Below are positions 63,823 through 64,000 of a stretch of DNA of 64,000 nucleotides, in pieces; positions within the stretch are counted from its first letter, which is position 1; each line of letters starts with the position of its first letter. The notes under the pieces are model-generated. The model had not been told where the DNA came from and ran no database searches. It saw only the letters and a program-made list of their open reading frames with translations. Made by a program: the position numbers and the translations under genes. This DNA is from Mycolicibacterium sp. S2-37 (GTDB lineage: Bacteria; Actinomycetota; Actinomycetes; Mycobacteriales; Mycobacteriaceae): assembly GCF_017352375.1 (NCBI RefSeq), contig NZ_JAFEVR010000003.1, forward strand, positions 62,001-126,000, written 5' to 3'.

Positions 63823-64000
63823 CTAGCGGGCGGTGACGAAGCCCTTCGAGACCATCCAGTCGCGCGCGACGACGCTCGGATCGCGGCCTTCGACGTCGAC
63901 CTGCTTGTTGAGTTCGATGATGGCCTCGTTGGTCAGGGCGGCGGTCACCGGCGCGGTCACATCGGCGATCTCGGGGTGGGCGTCGAAGAACGAACGCTTC
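63823..64000 (-). CDS. glycine betaine/choline-type ABC substrate-binding protein, C-terminal part
   Basis: The right edge of the window cuts this gene; only the last 58 residues and the TAG stop are seen. The AALTNEAIIELNKQVDVEGRDPSVVARDWMVSKGF segment is characteristic of ProX/OsmF-type osmolyte-binding proteins, where it closes the second lobe. A start cannot be seen. It probably belongs to a quaternary-amine importer located beyond the window. Confidence 0.65.
   Translation of the reverse strand, partial: KRSFFDAHPEIADVTAPVTAALTNEAIIELNKQVDVEGRDPSVVARDWMVSKGFVTAR

Overview
The window is high-GC actinobacterial DNA, almost certainly from an environmental Mycobacterium (Mycolicibacterium). 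The strongest markers lie between 52.3 and 59.3 kb: rbpA, a polyprenol-phosphomannose synthase gene (ppm) separate from but overlapping lnt, a YtcJ-type amidohydrolase, fxsA and a dienelactone hydrolase, in the order known from the Rv2049c-Rv2054 region of M. tuberculosis. F420-type PPOX enzymes, cobN, an IdeR-like iron box and ATGA-overlapped operons fit the same group. I saw no rRNA, tRNA, CRISPR array, prophage or insertion sequence.

Layout. 0-3 kb: a dicarboxylate (DASS) transporter cut by the window edge, translationally coupled to a tartrate/D-malate-type dehydrogenase and followed by a second enzyme of that superfamily. 3-7.6 kb: PsiE-like, TspO and NCS1 membrane proteins, an acidic secreted protein with a C-terminal anchor and an Rv0910-like SRPBCC protein. 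7.9-12.1 kb: a polyamine ABC operon potADBC, probably starting at a CTG codon. 12.1-13.6 kb: an RhtA-type exporter and a small lipoprotein. 13.6-17.3 kb: a membrane-anchored adenylation-carrier-thioesterase protein divergent from a glycosyltransferase, with an IdeR-like box between them.

17.3-28.9 kb is a sugar-alcohol module. A minus-strand operon runs eltD, substrate-binding protein, two permeases, two ATPases, fused DhaK-DhaL kinase, RpiB-type isomerase. A SorC/DeoR-type regulator is divergent from it, and an FGGY kinase lies beyond. By resemblance to the M. smegmatis threitol/erythritol genes it should import a tetritol, oxidise it to erythrulose, phosphorylate it and isomerise it to erythrose 4-phosphate. 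No triose-phosphate-isomerase-like LerI enzyme is present here, so the route is incomplete or uses another epimer.

28.9-38.7 kb: a thioesterase, flavodoxin-like reductase, acyl-CoA dehydrogenase, xylulokinase, gluconokinase and small membrane proteins, including a DoxX protein with twelve tandem 11-residue repeats. 38.7-44.3 kb: a kinase-like/CrtC-like fusion, a copper amine oxidase and a carboxylesterase. 45.0-48.8 kb: the sulfonate operon ssuCBAD. 48.9-50.9 kb: a lipoprotein and a winged-helix/hydrolase fusion. 51-52.3 kb: a recQ pseudogene that has lost its DEAH motif. 52.3-59.3 kb: the conserved rbpA-ppm-lnt block and two tandem PPOX proteins. 59.3-64 kb: cobN with a 35-residue membrane ORF upstream, a hexapeptide acetyltransferase, and the C-terminal end of an osmolyte-type binding protein cut by the window edge.

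No gap between genes exceeds 300 bases; the longest are at 5553-5788, 7607-7871 and 16192-16417.
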